From the NCBI RefSeq assembly GCF_000002425.4, contig NC_037270.1, forward strand, positions 1,921,765-1,985,764: a DNA stretch of 64,000 nt, given 5' to 3'. This document shows positions 36,094 through 49,929 of the stretch, piece after piece. Source of the stretch: Physcomitrium patens (lineage: Eukaryota; Streptophyta; Bryopsida; Funariales; Funariaceae). The stretch's first letter is position 1; each line of letters starts with the position of its first letter. The translations under genes and the position numbers were made by a program. The notes beneath the pieces were generated by a model. That model ran no database searches and was not told where the DNA came from. It was given only the letters and a program-made list of their open reading frames with translations.

Positions 36094-36599
36094 TATTAAG
36101 GACATTATTCATAAAAAATCAAAGAATTAATATACTTTTGGTTCACTAGAAAAGAGTACATGATAAATCAAAGATGATATAATATTGAACTATAATGACT
36201 ATAATCAAAGATACAAAAATTAAAGTCTCTTGAAACAAGGCTAAGGACAAAAAAAGCATTGATAAGCCTCCATATATACTATCTAACTAGAAGCTATGTT
36301 GCGACATTCTATAAGGTCTTTGACACATGTCCAATTTGCAAAGCACATGTTTAATTTATAAAACAAAGTCCCTTTATGTATGCCACATGGTCAATTTGTA
36401 TCACAAATTGCCAACACGTACAACATGTAGCCAAATCGTTGACAAAGTTTTTAATCTACTAATCAACTATAAATATGTAAAAAATCAAATCCATATTTAT
36501 AAAGCTTTTAAAAGCTTTTCTATAAGATATTATCAAATCTACCTATATTTATTTTTATTTAATATTTTTTATTAAATTAAATATATTTGTTCCTTACAT
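36094..36599 (-). repeat. 3' LTR of gypsy C
   Basis: + strand begins (T)ATTAAGGACATTATTC and ends TTGTTCCTTACA. Related copies: 23980-24551, 25700-25925, 28373-28855, and a fragment at 48930-49200. It abuts decayed gypsy coding sequence on its right. Confidence 0.65.
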
Positions 36600-38256
36600 T
36601 ATCTCTCTTTTTAGAGATGAATTCTACAAAGAGTAGTAATCACATGTTGAAAAAGTCTAAGATGCAACAAATTATATTTGCCACATATTCTAATCTTTAT
36701 TTCTTTTGAAGATAGTTGATAGGACTTTTCATCCATCAAAAAAGTTCCATAGGAAGAAGTGATGACTACCTTAATATTTGTTCATTATTAAAACCTGATA
36801 TCTATTTATTATTCATAACTTCTTTTAAATAAAATATTTAAAATACCATCAGGGATAGTTCTTATCTTGAATAATATTACCAAACATTAAAGCATCTATT
36901 AAAATTGTAGTATCAAATATGTTGTATATTATTTTTTATTTAAAAAATAACATATTATTCCTAAGGATCTTTATTTTAATTATGTCAACTTAAAGGTTAT
37001 TACAATCTTAATAGATTGTTTGATAACTCAACAAAAAATATCTCTTGAGTTGATTCTATTGATTTTTGATTCTTTATTATCTTAGTGCCACAAATACACA
37101 AATATCAAAAAACAAAGCTAGAAGATAGAATGTAATCTTTTGAACATTATTTTTTTTATTATAAAGAATTTTTAAAGTCTATATTTTGATTTTAATGGAT
37201 GTTGTTAATGAAAAGCATCAACCTTCTTTTTTGTATTTGTAAGATTCTTTGTTGGCTCCCATATGCATTTATTAATGCCATATCTATGCCAATGTATAAG
37301 ATATTTTAACCTATTTTTGCATTGCCTTGAATTTAAGACTTCTTTAATCTCAAATTATTAATTATTATAAATTTTCATACAAAGAAGTAAAATTTTTCTT
37401 CTTTCTTGTATATCTATTGTCTTTTATGGTTCAGAAAAAGATATATAGAATATAAGATGGATCTTTATAAACTTTGGTAGATGTAATTAATATGCAACTA
37501 GATTGATTTTTTAAAAAATAAGAAATTATTCAAGTCTATAATAATCCAACTTGTTATAAGAGTGATTAGTATTAATATTATAACAAAGTAATCATAAATG
37601 ATTGCTAATATAGAATTGAAGTTATTTGCAATAGGCATTTGCATTGATCTTTTATCATTCTTGAACTTCATTTAATTGTGCCTTTAGTATTGCATATAAC
37701 TCTGATAAATAATTTGTCAAATCTTCTACTATAGGATTATTATTTTTTAAAAAATCAAAAGTATTAAGTCATGGATAATAACCATAATTATAATAAAAAA
37801 ATATTTTTTGAATAGAAAAATTTATTATATTATTATGAAAAAACGTTTTTGGTGACAAAAGAATTATCCAATCATTTTAATAGTAATTGATGGTACATCT
37901 CAAATATTGCTCCAAAGCTTGATTTACTTGTTCCATTTGTCTATCAATTTGAGGATAAAAAGCCAAAGATAATTTTATATCCATCTCAAACCTTGATACA
38001 AATAGAATCCCTCTATCTAATATAATGTATTTTAATAATCCATGATAGCAATAAATATTTTCAATTTTTTTAAAATTATTTTTTTACTTGTGATATATTT
38101 TATATATGATAAAAAATATATTATTTTAGTAAAAAAAATATTATTACAAATATAAAATCATAAAAACTTAAGATTGAAAGATTGTTGATAAAATCTATAG
38201 AAATAGAAGAATATGGTTGTTCAAGTATATATAATAGCTAGAAAAGTCCATAAAAT

Positions 38257-38303
<47 letters not shown>

Positions 38304-38658
38304 GAATAAAGATTACATGATTGTACAAATTTTTTTATTGTTTTCCACATTTGAAGCCACCAAAATTCTGTAGATATGAGCTTTAAGGTCTTATATATCC
38401 AAAATGCTATGCAATTAAAAATTATGATAGACTTAAAGAGCTTCTAATTGTGTATTATCTTTGGAAACATATAAACATGTTTTAAAATATTGTAGATTGT
38501 TTTTAATTTCAAACTTTAAAATATCATAAGATTTAGGTATATTATTCTTAATAATATGAATAAGAGGATTTAAAGAAATATTTAATTGAATTTGCTTAAT
38601 TAAATTGAATTAAAAAATAGTATTGATTATATTATTTAAAGATGAAATTATTTTGGCT

Positions 38659-38696
<38 letters not shown>

Positions 38697-41365
38697 TCTT
38701 GATCATAAGTTATATCTTATTTTTTTTGATGTAAGATAAAAATATCTAGAAAGGGCATTCAAAAAACCTTATTATTTTTTTAGCTAATATATAATCTTGA
38801 ATTCAAAGCTTAACAAAGACATGCTCTAATAGACTTGGCGACAATTTAAAATATGTGTTGATATGAAATACTTAAGGTTAATGTGATTTGTATAATCAAT
38901 AATTAAATTAGAAGCACCTTCTAGATAATGGCGCCATTTTTAAAATAAATCTATAATTACAAGAAATTCTTTATCATAGTTCTTGTGATTGATCTTCATT
39001 GCTAAATTTTTTTCAATTAAAAACTACTAGGTGAGATGATCATTTGGTTTCATTTGTAAGAGTACTTCACCCAAGAATTTTTTTGATATATTTGTTTCTA
39101 TAAAAAATGCTTTAAAAAAGTTGAGGCAATACAAGATTGGTACAAAAGTAAAAGTTACCTTCAAAGCTTCAAATAATACTTTTGCTTCTTTATTCTATTG
39201 AAGTTTATCTTTGGAAGTCAAACATATAAATAGAATTATAACTTGAAAAAAATTCTTAATAAAGATTTGATAGTTTTTAGCAAATCTCAAAAAATATGGC
39301 AAATCTTTTATTATTCTTAGAATCTATCAATCCATAATATTTTAAATTTTTTAAAGATTCTATAATAATATCCCATTTATAATGATATTTCTTAAGAAGT
39401 CAACTTGATTTGTATAAAATACACATTTTTCCATCTTTGCATATAGTCTTCCATCTCTAAATTTTTGTAATACTTCATAAACATAAATTATTATAGATTG
39501 ATAGATTTTAAAAATAATAAAAATGATAATTTTTTTATTTTAAGAATAAATTAAAATATCTATTATTTTAGTACATACTAAAAGATAATAAAATCATTTA
39601 AAAAGTCTCAAAAAAAATCATTCATTATATTTTGAAAAATAGGTGGTACATTTATACATCCAAAAGGCATGATATTATATTCAAAATATCCATATTTGGT
39701 TTAGAAGACAATCCTCTACTTATCTCTTTTTTTAATATATATTAGATTATATATTCTTTGTAGATCTATTTTAGTATAGATTTTTCTTTAATATAATTGA
39801 TAAAAAAGTCCTAATATCAAAGATAAAAGATATCTATTTTTAATAATGATCTTGTTGAGTCTTTAATAGTTCACATATATTTGTAGTGATTTATCTTTTT
39901 TTTATAAACAAGATAGATATTTCTATTATATATTTTAAATGGCGTTTAAAATTCCTAGCCAAATTTTTGTGAATATAATCTTTGAATACAGCTAATTTCT
40001 TTTGTAAGAAGCTATAAATTAGTCTATATAATTATTGAACTCCTTCTTAAAGATCAATTGAGTGATTATAAGAAAAATGCTTTAAATAAATATGTGCATT
40101 CTATTTCTCAAAAATATCTTGATAATCTTAATGTTAACTTGGAATGAAATTCAAAGTCTTAGTATTATTAAAAATAAGTGTGGCATAAATGGCAAAGGTG
40201 ACTTTTTTTACATGTATGAAGGTTCTTGTACCTATTAATAAAGGTTTGGACTAATGATTTTTTATTGAGATAATAAAAGTTTAGATTATAATTTGGAAAA
40301 AATCGATGTTAAGAAAAATATAATTTATTCAAATTTTATATTTTTTTTGCTACAATAAATCTAAAATAACTAGATTGAAAGAAGATCTAAGATTTTTAAA
40401 TATTACTAAGCTATTATATTTATTAGTTTCTATATAAAAAATATTTTTTTCATAGGTAACATCTCTAAAATAAAATAAATATCCATCTAAGATCTTTACA
40501 TGTACTAGCTTAATTTTTTTAATTAAAAGTATTTTTTATTTTTTTAATAAAGTCTTTGTTTTTGAAATTGAATTTCTTAAATCTAACAAGATTAAGTCTT
40601 TGTAATTTTTTGGTCTTAAATAAAAATCTATTTTAAAACAAGATAAGGTATCTAAAAAGAGAATAAGACCTTTACTAGGTGTTGCACAAAAATTCAACCA
40701 TATAATTCCTGTTGTAGTTATTTATTTATTTATTTATTTTTTTTATTTTATTTTTTTCTAATATATTGTCTCTTTGGTAATTATGCTTGTTACTTAGTGA
40801 TTGCAATATTTTTTTGGCTAATATTGAGTAATGTACCTATATTCTCTATAATATTAGTATAATTCCTTTGAATAATGTTAAGTCGTTTCTCACTTAGTGA
40901 TAAGTTTAAAATATACCATATCAATTTACACAGATTCTAATTTTGGTGAGTAAGTTTTTGAAAAATTAGGAATTGCTATTATGAATTAACTTGTTCTTTT
41001 TCAACCAAATCTTTATTCTTGATAACTTTTAAAAAGTTGATTTTTACATGCAATGACTTGAATAATAAAATATTCTAATGAATTTGTTTTTAACATTGTC
41101 AATAACAAATCTTTAATATTATCTTTCAATCTATATAAGAATTAATTAATAAGGGCTTAATCATGCTAATCTATATCAAAAATATGATTTTGAATTTTTT
41201 TAGCATATGTGGTAGATAAATGTAGTCTTTATTGTAAAAATATGAGTATGATCTTTGTTATGTTTTTTTTTATTAATTTTTTCAAATGTGGCCATAAATA
41301 CTTTTAAGAATGAATTTAGATCTTATAAAATTTATGAATCTTTTTATATTGAAGGTGTAAATCAA
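36600..41365 (-). mobile_element. Gypsy C: ancient Ty3/gypsy body, truncated
   Basis: Minus-strand gypsy order in heavily decayed form. The integrase region (37640-38000) matches the chromovirus nucleotide by nucleotide in patches (for example GATGGTACATCTCAAATATTGCTCC). RT is around 39650, where the minus strand reads NIMPFG. RNase H is near 38900-39100. Capsid gag is at about 41000-41340. The body ends abruptly near 41365 where copia E gag begins. Contains a (TA)n run at 38259-38294 and poly-T at 38663-38694. No open frames survive. Confidence 0.7.
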
Positions 41366-42168
41366 GAAAGAATACTTTCAAATAGAAGCACATTTATGAA
41401 TCTAATTTGAATAAATCCATTAGAGTATTAAAAAAGATGCAATCTTAGATAGAACTTGATTTGTTGTAGAAACCTTTAAAATTTTGATCTTATTTTATCA
41501 AACTCTTCCATCATACTAATCCTTGCCTTCCTTATACATATATTAATAAGCATCAATGTTGATGTAAAGGAGTACAAACGTTGTGAAAAAAAAACTTTTG
41601 AATTGATTGCAATCAATCTTGATAGTACAAATTTTTTACACATAATTGATTGTAATATACTAGCAAAAGCATAGAAGATTTTTTGCAATATCTATAAGAA
41701 TAAAAACCTTGTTAACATTCTATAGACAAAGAAAAAGTTTTTAATGATAAAGATGGAAGAAGGAAATGACCTCATGGCTCATGTCAACAAAATAAAAGTA
41801 CTTTTAAATCAACTAACAATAGTTCACAAGCTCGTGAAGAATTATGACATTATAATGCAACTACATTTGTACCTTTTAAAGTCCTATAATTATTTCATTT
41901 TAGCATTAGAATCCATTAAGATTAAAGAATTCATATTTTTTTATTTTACATCAAAACTTGATTATGAAGTGACCAAAAAGAAAAAAAAAAGAAAAAAAAA
42001 AGAAAAATCAAAGTGAAGATTTGGCTTTCTTTTTAAAACAAGGCAAAAGAGGCTATTCTAATCAATATAATAATATAAGAATTATTATAAAAAATTACTA
42101 TATTTGTAGAAAATCAAGTCACTTTCTAAAAAATTTCTACAAAGCTAAGAAAGTAGATAGAAAATTTG
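41366..42168 (+). pseudogene. Copia E gag fragment
   Basis: Plus-strand gag remnants: EKKTFELIAINLD near 41590, then an open stretch at 41744-42016 starting MIKMEEGNDLMAHVNKIK and running through LALESIKIKEF. A degenerate zinc knuckle (YYICRKSSHFLKNF) lies near 42100. It stops where the LTR of copia D starts. The rest of this element is missing. Confidence 0.75.
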
Positions 42169-42555
42169 CTATTAAAAAAATATAATTTTGATAGCATCAC
42201 CAAAGTTGCATACAAAAAGAATATGATATAAGATAATTCTTGTTTTAAACATCTATTATTTACAGGTAATTTTTATATTTATTTGATATCTTCTCTACTT
42301 TAATGATATGTCTTTAACATATCTTTTATTTTTCTAGGATGTTATATGATTCTTTAATCCTAGCATATCTTTTAAAATATTAGCATATCTTAACATATCT
42401 AAGCATATCTTATTATATTTTAGAATATTTTAAAAGATCTTGTATGATCTTTTATGATTTTTTAATCTTAAGATTCTTTGATTATTAGTAATTCATATTA
42501 GATAATATATTTTATTTTATTTACTTACTTATTTTATTATGCTTATTTTAATATT
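42169..42555 (-). repeat. Copia D 3' LTR
   Basis: Begins TATTAAAAAAATATAATTTT, then GATAGCATCACCAAAGTTGC, which aligns with AGCATCAGCAAGGATTG in the copia B LTR; shares GATAATTCTT. Internal repeats of an AGCATATCTT-type unit lie at about 42310-42430. Confidence 0.65.
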
Positions 42556-42717
42556 AATCAAAAGCTTTCAATTCTAATGCCTTTGTCAACATATGATATC
42601 TATCATTTATTAATGACTTTGTTAACAAATCAACAAGCATGTCTTGTATTATATAATATTTTATGTTAATCAATCCCATTTCAATCTTCTCTCTTATAAA
42701 GTGATGTTGAATTTCAA

Positions 42718-43143
42718 TGTCATACATACACTATGTAAGAGACCAAAAAAGAAGTAGATTAAAAGAGTTCTAATAAAAAAAACTAACAAAACTTGATTTA
42801 ATCAAATGAATACAAGATCAATACCAAAAAAAATAAGCTAGAGCTCCAAGAAATGTGTTGTTGAGACTAAAAATCTCTATAGCCTCAACTCCTATATATA
42901 CTAGATATTAAAAAGCTTCTCAAGAAGTCCTCAAGTTGCTCAAAGATAAAGCAATCCTATGAAGCTTCTGAAACAACTTTAATTTTCTTAGAACTTTTTA
43001 GAACCTATTAAAATATTCTAAGAGCCTTTTAGAATCTTCTAAAAATATTTTATAAATCTTTTTAGAATCTTTTAAAACCTTCTAAAATCTAATAGAATAT
43101 TTTTAAAATATTTTGAAAATCTTCTAATTAGATATTTATAATA
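42718..43143 (-). repeat. Gypsy D 3' LTR
   Basis: About 426 bp. TATA region CTATATATACTAG and multiple AGAA/TTCT alternations, decayed relatives of the heat-shock motifs in the chromovirus LTR. Confidence 0.7.
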
Positions 43144-44738
43144 TTACCTCTACTTTTAATTCCAAATTCTATGAAGAACATCCATTTTATATTTTTTTTT
43201 CTTTAGTATACAAAATATCTTAGCAATAACTTTATGAAAAAGTCATCCTAAAATAGGTTTGGATTTTTAAAGATAATATTGATAAAACTTCTATACCTTT
43301 TGTGATGCATTAATTAAATTTTCTATTAGTTTCCACATACACTCATTGATATAGTAGCTATGCTGATGAGTCAAATATTCTAACTTGTCTCTTTTTCATA
43401 GAGAATTAAAAAAAAAAATCTACTTCATATTCCACATAATTATCTATTTCAATGTAAGGTAGTGATGGTTATATTCTTCTTGAAATAATTGATTTTAAAT
43501 AAGCTTCTAAGAAAGAAACATAAAATATTGGATGTATCTTCATAGATGTGAATAGTTCCAACTAATAAGCCACTACATTGATTTGCATTTTTAATACAAA
43601 ATGACTCCATTCTTTGATAGTCTAACTTATCGTAAAATCAATTAGTCTTCATATTTTTTCAAAGAAGCCATACTTTATTTCTAACTTAAAAAGCAAGGAA
43701 TTATTTTTTAAATTTATTTAAAGATGCTTTATAAGAATCTTGAGTTACTTGTAAATAAAGCTTCAAAATTGTCTAGAGCTATGATAGTTGTTTTGCAAGA
43801 TCTTCAATTGCTGGATTTTCATCTTTTGATATATTTAACAAATCAAGCTTCAAATAATAATCATAATTGGAGTAAAATGGTGTTTGTTATATTGAAGCAT
43901 GAAGGATATTATTATGAAAAAACTCAGCTAAAGATAAATACAAGGTCCAATCATCTTGTTGATTATTGATGATATATTATAAATACTACTTCAAAACTTA
44001 ATTGACTTATTCTATTTGACCATCTATTTGAATGTGAAAGGTAGAAAAAAGTTTAATATCCATCTTTAATATTTCAAAAAAAGATTTATAAAACTTTGAT
44101 ATAAATTAAGATTTTCAATCAAAAATGATGTCATTAAGTAGGCCATGATATTGATATATATTATCAAAAAAGAACCTTGCTGCTATTTTTCTAAAAATTA
44201 TCTTTTTGTATAAAATAAAATATGCCATCTTTGTAAGTCAATCCATAATAATGTAGATAGCATCAAATATAGTTGATGGCAGCATATTAATGATGAAATC
44301 CATTGATATTAAAGACCATAGTTGCTTCAAGATTAGTAGAGGCTCTAGAAGTCCATAAAGACGACATCAAAAATTCTTAGATTTTAAATATATCTTACAC
44401 AAGAAGACAATGTGCTTTACAATCTTTTATATTTGAAGCCACCAAAAATCTCAAGATATAAGCTTCAATGTTTTATTAAATCCAAGTATCTTAGAACTAA
44501 AAAATCATATCAAGATTGAAGAATACAAAGTCTCGTTGGTCTTTTTGGAATTTATAAACAATCTTTAAAATACAAAAGATCTTCTACAAACTTAAACTTA
44601 TTATTGTTAGAGCACTACTTGATATTATAAACTAATGAGTCAATAATTAATCACAAAATCAAAATGAAATAATGACATATTTTAACAAGCTTGGCAATAA
44701 TTTAAAATTCAAGATGATATGAAATGCTTCAAATTCTT

Positions 44739-44786
<48 letters not shown>

Positions 44787-45608
44787 CACAAGATGTGTAA
44801 TGCCTTCTAATAAAAAATACTATTCTTTGAAAGAATCTATAATTACAAAAAGTTCTTTATTATGAATTTTATAAGTAATCTCTATAGCTAAAATCTTTCT
44901 AAAATAGAATGTAATTAAGTAGATCTTTTTTATCTTTTTTTATTTGTAATAGTACAACTCTTAATGCAAAGTTAGAAGCATTAGTGTCCAAATAGAAGGC
45001 TTTTGTGAAATCTAGATGTAATAAAATTGAAGCTATAATAAAAGCAACCTTCAAATCTTGAAAAGTCTTTTGTCCTTGAGGTCTATATTTCAATTGCAAG
45101 ACTAATCGTAGATGATTTATCAATCAAATTTGATTAACAAACCTTTTGAAACTTCAAGCATGTGCCATGAAATGTTTCTAGAAGACTAATCGAAGACTCT
45201 TTATATTATTGAATAGGTAAATTTTTTTGTTGAAGTACAGGTGCCACTTCCTTCTTAGATGTAGAAGCTTAAGAAGGTTGTTGTATTACAAGTTGACTTG
45301 CTTTAAGTCTTGCATCACTAAAAAACCTCCCAAAAAATCCCTCAATTTTAATAGTTCTATGAGTTAAAGTATTTAGTGTGTTCATAATAACATCTAACTT
45401 AGACTCAAGAGATTGAAATATACTAACATCTTTACTTCTAACCATTTAAAAAAAATAAAAAATAAAAAAATTATAAATAATATCAATTTAAAAAAATATA
45501 TATTCTATAATATCTAAAGTACTTATATGCCTTCAAGAAGAAAAATAATCCACTTTCTATCAAGAAGGATCAAGCTCTAGTATTAATAAGAAGGCAGTTT
45601 CTACAAAC

Positions 45609-45780
45609 TATCATAGATATACTATGTAAGAGACCAAATAAGAAGTGGAATAAAAAAGTTTTAACAAAAAAACTAAAAAAAAAACTGATTTAACTAGATG
45701 AGTAGAAAATCAATATTAAAAAAGATGAACTAAAAATCCAAAAGATAAATTATTGAGATTAAGAATTTTCTTAGTTGTGA

Positions 45781-45815
<35 letters not shown>

Positions 45816-46065
45816 TATTAGGAAGCTTCTCAAGAAGTTTCCATATTACTTGAAGATAAAGCAATCTTAGAAAGCTTCTTGAACAACTTTTTTAATCTTC
45901 CTAGAATTTTTTAAAGTTTATTGGAATATTTTAAGAACCTTTTAAAATCTTCTAAGAATATTTTTAAAATATTTTAATTTTTTTTTAAATCTTTTGAAAT
46001 CTTTTAAAATTTAATAGAATATTCTAAAAATATTTTAAAATTTTCTTTGTTAAATATTCATAATA
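45609..46065 (-). repeat. Gypsy D 5' LTR
   Basis: About 457 bp. The TATA region has expanded to a (TA)n run at 45784-45811, which accounts for most of the length difference from its partner. Confidence 0.7.
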
Positions 46066-48925
46066 ATTAATGTATTTGGTACTTAAATGATGCTTTGAAT
46101 TCTTTGTAAAAATAAGATATTATCAATAGTCATACTTCATTGGAATTATTTTTAATTGTATTAATCTAATATCCTCCAAAATTTGTCTTAGCAATATTGC
46201 TTCTATTATACTATGGTTTGCTACTATATACTCTATCTCTATTATAAATCTTGTAATTATTGGTTGTTTCTTGCAATTTCATAAAATGACTTTCATTCCA
46301 ACAAAGAATATATATTCTATTGTTGACATTCCATTATTTGCATCTCTAACTCAATCTGTATTACAATAATCATGCAAAATAATGTTAATACCTCTAAGGT
46401 ACAACTTGAAGTATAAAGTACCTTTTAAATACGTCATAATTCTTTTGATGGTTACCCAATAGATTGATCCAACCTTTGACATGTATTAGTTCACAATATT
46501 TACCACTCATATAAGATCTATTGTTATATTAACCATTATATACATAAATGAGCCTACTATTTCCTTATATAAAACAGCTTGTATTTGACTTTTAACTTTA
46601 ACAAACTCCTCATTTGTAAGCGTCATCAATTTCAAATTATCTTCTAAAGATGTTTTAATAAGCTTACACTTTTCTATGCTGAACTATTTCAACAACTCTT
46701 CAATATACTTTCTTTAACTCATTATAATGGTCTTTTTAATATAATCTCTTACAAATTCTATTCAAAAATAATAAAAAATATCTTTTAAATTATTCATTCT
46801 ATAGCTCTTTTTTAGCTTTGTCTTCAACAAATCTATCATCTTTAAAATATTAATTAAGGTAATTAAATTATCAATATAGATAATGATAATCAAGAAAAAT
46901 TCATTTGATTGCATTACATATATAGAATCATTAGCCTTACTTCTTACGAATTTTTCATTCAAAAAAATATATCAATATATTGGTATCATGTCCTAATTCA
47001 TTACTTGAGTCTATATAAGGATTTTTTTCAACTTATAAAGAAGGTGATATTTTCCTTCTTCAAAAAAACTTTAAAATTAATCCATGTAAAAATCTTTTTT
47101 TAACTTTTTATTTAAGAAAGCCATTTCTACATTCATTTGATGTATTTTCAAATCAATTCTTGCCTTAATTGCTACAATGGTTTTAATGGTGGTGAATTTA
47201 ACTATAAGAGTAAATGTCTCATTGAAATCAATACCGATAACTTATAAGTAGTCTTTGATAACTAATCTAATCTTGTATCTTAAGAAATTATCTATTGCAT
47301 CTTTTTTGATTCTAAACACCTACTTAAAATAAATTAAATATTGGTTTAAAAGAAATTGAGTCAATTTCCATGTTTTATTCTCCATAAATAATTTGTACTC
47401 TTCTTTTGTGACTTTCTTTCACTTTATAGTATCTACAGACTTCATTGCATCACGTAAATTTAATGGATCAATAAAAAATATAATATTTATATATTCTTAA
47501 CTTGTTTAAAAAAAATGTAGTTCTTCCAATATTTATTAAGTATTTTTTTTTTTTTTTTTTCAAATAATATCTCTTTTCATTTGATGAAGATTTACCTTCA
47601 TGGACTCTATAGTTTCTTGCAAGCTTTGTTTCTTTTATAACTTATCCCTTATCATTCAATGCTTGGTATTGCCCATCATAATCACTTTCAATATCTCATT
47701 TTTTTTTTTTTTTTTTATTTATTTCTGATTTTAAAAATTATAGATATACTTAAGTCTACCTTCTTTGATTCTTCAACTTGACTTACATTTCTACTATTCT
47801 TATTGTCATTATTTTTATCTTTTTTTCTTGAAATTAAAGATGTATCTACAAATGCACCATTACTTCCACTTAAACACATCTCCAAATACTCACAAGCATT
47901 TTTATACTCCAAAAATTCAACATTACAATTTTTGATGATTTTTTTGGTTTTTAAATTTATTAATCTATTAGCTTTAATACATTCACAATATCCAATAAAT
48001 ACTTATTTTGTATCTTTTGCATCAAGTTTGGACTTCATATAATCAAATACCTTTGTATAAGCAATGCATCTTAAAATTTCTATATGTAAAACACAAGGTT
48101 TTTTTTCATTCTAATTTTCTTGTAGAATCATTGATGTACCTTAAATTCTTTAAATTCCTTAAATTTAAGATACAATATATTTACCATTGCTTCCACTCAA
48201 AATTCATGCCTAAGATTTTGAACATAAAATAAATTTTTTTACATCTCTATAATAATGTATTTTTTTTTTTAACAACTCCATTTTATTGTGGCATATAAGA
48301 AATTGAGGTTTGTATTGCAATATCTTGAATCTTCAAAAAGTCATTAAAATGCTTTGACATATATTCACTTTTCTTGTCCATGTACAACACTTTGATCTTA
48401 CATTCACATTGCTTCTTCATAAGTATCTTAGATTCCTTAAAGCTTGAAAAATATTCACTCTTGGTTTTAAAAATATAAATATACACCTTCTTTGAGAAAT
48501 CAACAATAAAGGTGACAAAGTGTCTTGTTCTTCCTATTGATGGCTTCTTCATTGGTCCATAAATATTAAAATGTATAATCTCCAACTTGGTTGCATATGT
48601 TACAATTCTACTTGAAAATAAAGTTCTTTATTTTTTATCTTATATACAAATTTTACAAGCAAATATCATAGTATTATTATTGAGTTAAATAAGATCCAAG
48701 CCACTTACCATAGATTGGAGCTCCCTCATGGTTTTGGCATTTAAATCACAAAGTTGCTAATGCCATATGCCAAACTTGACTTGATCTTGTGGAAATTCAA
48801 AAAATATTGCTACTTCAATTTTATTGACCTTATAATTGATGAAGTAAAGATTGTCATTTCTAAAGCCTTTGGCAATATCTTATCTATCTAATGTCTTTGT
48901 AAAACATCCATTCATGTCAAATAAA
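46066..48925 (-). pseudogene. copia D RNase H, RT and integrase remnants
   Basis: RT at 46962-46762 (SKANDSIYVMQSNEFFLIII, then IYIDNLITL, where the catalytic VDD has become IDN). FVDTS segment at 47912-47715. Integrase core at 48585-48283 (GRTRHFVTFIVDFSKKVYIY). Integrase zinc region and protease end up to 48925. Decayed, with scattered stops. Confidence 0.8.
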
Positions 48926-48929
48926 AAGG

Positions 48930-49200
48930 CATCATTTTTGCTTCTATATATAAAATTTAATTAAAAGTTATGTGGCAATATTCTATAAGACCTCTAATAC
49001 ATGTCCAACTTAAAAGACATGTCTTAAACTTAAAAGATAAATTCTGCATGTATACCACATAACTTGAATTGAATTATGTTCAGTCTACAAAATAAAGTTG
49101 AAGACAATCAAGCAAGCTAGAAATTTCTAGCTAAGTATAGAAAGAATATAATTTTTAACAAGAATTTAGCTTATTTCTAAGTAGAATCTATTGCATAAGC
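48930..49200 (-). repeat. LTR fragment of the gypsy C family
   Basis: Matches the inner part of 36094-36599 (GCTATGTTGCGACATTCTATAAG versus GTTATGTGGCAATATTCTATAAG, then ACATGTCCAACTT). It may be what is left of the 5' LTR of gypsy C after a deletion. Confidence 0.5.
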
Positions 49201-49929
49201 ACCTATGAACCAAACTCTTGCTAACTTCATTTTAAACAACATACTAATAATGCTACTAAAAACATTACCATAAGTATGAAACAAAATTGAATTGTAAGAA
49301 TTCTTGACTTTTATTTGATTATCTATGTTTAAAACATTAGGCTATTACTTTTTCTACAATAATAAAATTCATGTCTTTTGATCTTCTACTTTTATTTTCC
49401 TCCTCCCATTTGTATCTTTTTAAAGCATGTGAGACAAACTAAAAACTTTCTATTACAAATCCAAGATTCTAAGAAAAAATTCAAAAACATTTTATAAAGA
49501 TAAATTTTTAAGAGTTAAAATTAAAATTAAAAAAAATTAAATTATTATTTTTCAAATCTAAAAAAATATGAAATATTATATGTAATTATTTATATAATTC
49601 AATTATACACAAAGTTTTATGTTAAAATTGAAATATAAATATCATAATATTATATAATTTTGAATATATAAGCAAAACATATAAGCACAAGATACAAGTA
49701 CATAAAATATATGATATTATTGTATTCCATAATGTATATGTCTAGCAATTCATTGAAGATTTATGCAATTGATTCAAATTTTGTAAAGTTATTAAGTTAC
49801 TAAATTTTTATGAATTTATTTTTAATATAAAAATACTTATGAATAATAAAATATACTATAAATCCTTTTATTTTTATTATTAATAAAAATATAAATTATT
49901 AAAAAAATTACATATAAAAATTTATTAAA
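49201..49929. other. AT-rich DNA, nothing recognised
   Basis: Extremely AT-rich; no feature found. Confidence 0.5.

Larger units (their letters stand above)
42718..46065 (-). mobile_element. Gypsy D: internally deleted chromovirus relative inside copia D
   Basis: LTRs at 42718-43143 and 45609-46065 resemble the chromovirus LTR (TATATATACTA, GAAGCTTCTCAAG repeats, TTAGAATCTTCTAAA). Flanks TTCAA and ATTAA are a plausible decayed duplication; across them the copia D RNase H becomes continuous. The interior keeps chromodomain/integrase (43280-44460) and RNase H (45123-44899: FTKAFYLDTNASNFALRVV), then passes directly near 45110 into gag sequence. RT, protease and most of gag are gone. A (TA)n run lies at 44742-44782. 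Confidence 0.8.
42169..48925 (-). mobile_element. Copia D: old copia element, 5' end lost, split by gypsy D
   Basis: 3' LTR at 42169-42555, then RNase H end (42560-42717), then gypsy D, then the rest of RNase H, RT and integrase to about 48925, where it is cut in the protease region (near the DMNGCF segment). Gag and the 5' LTR are absent. Decay is advanced. Confidence 0.75.
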
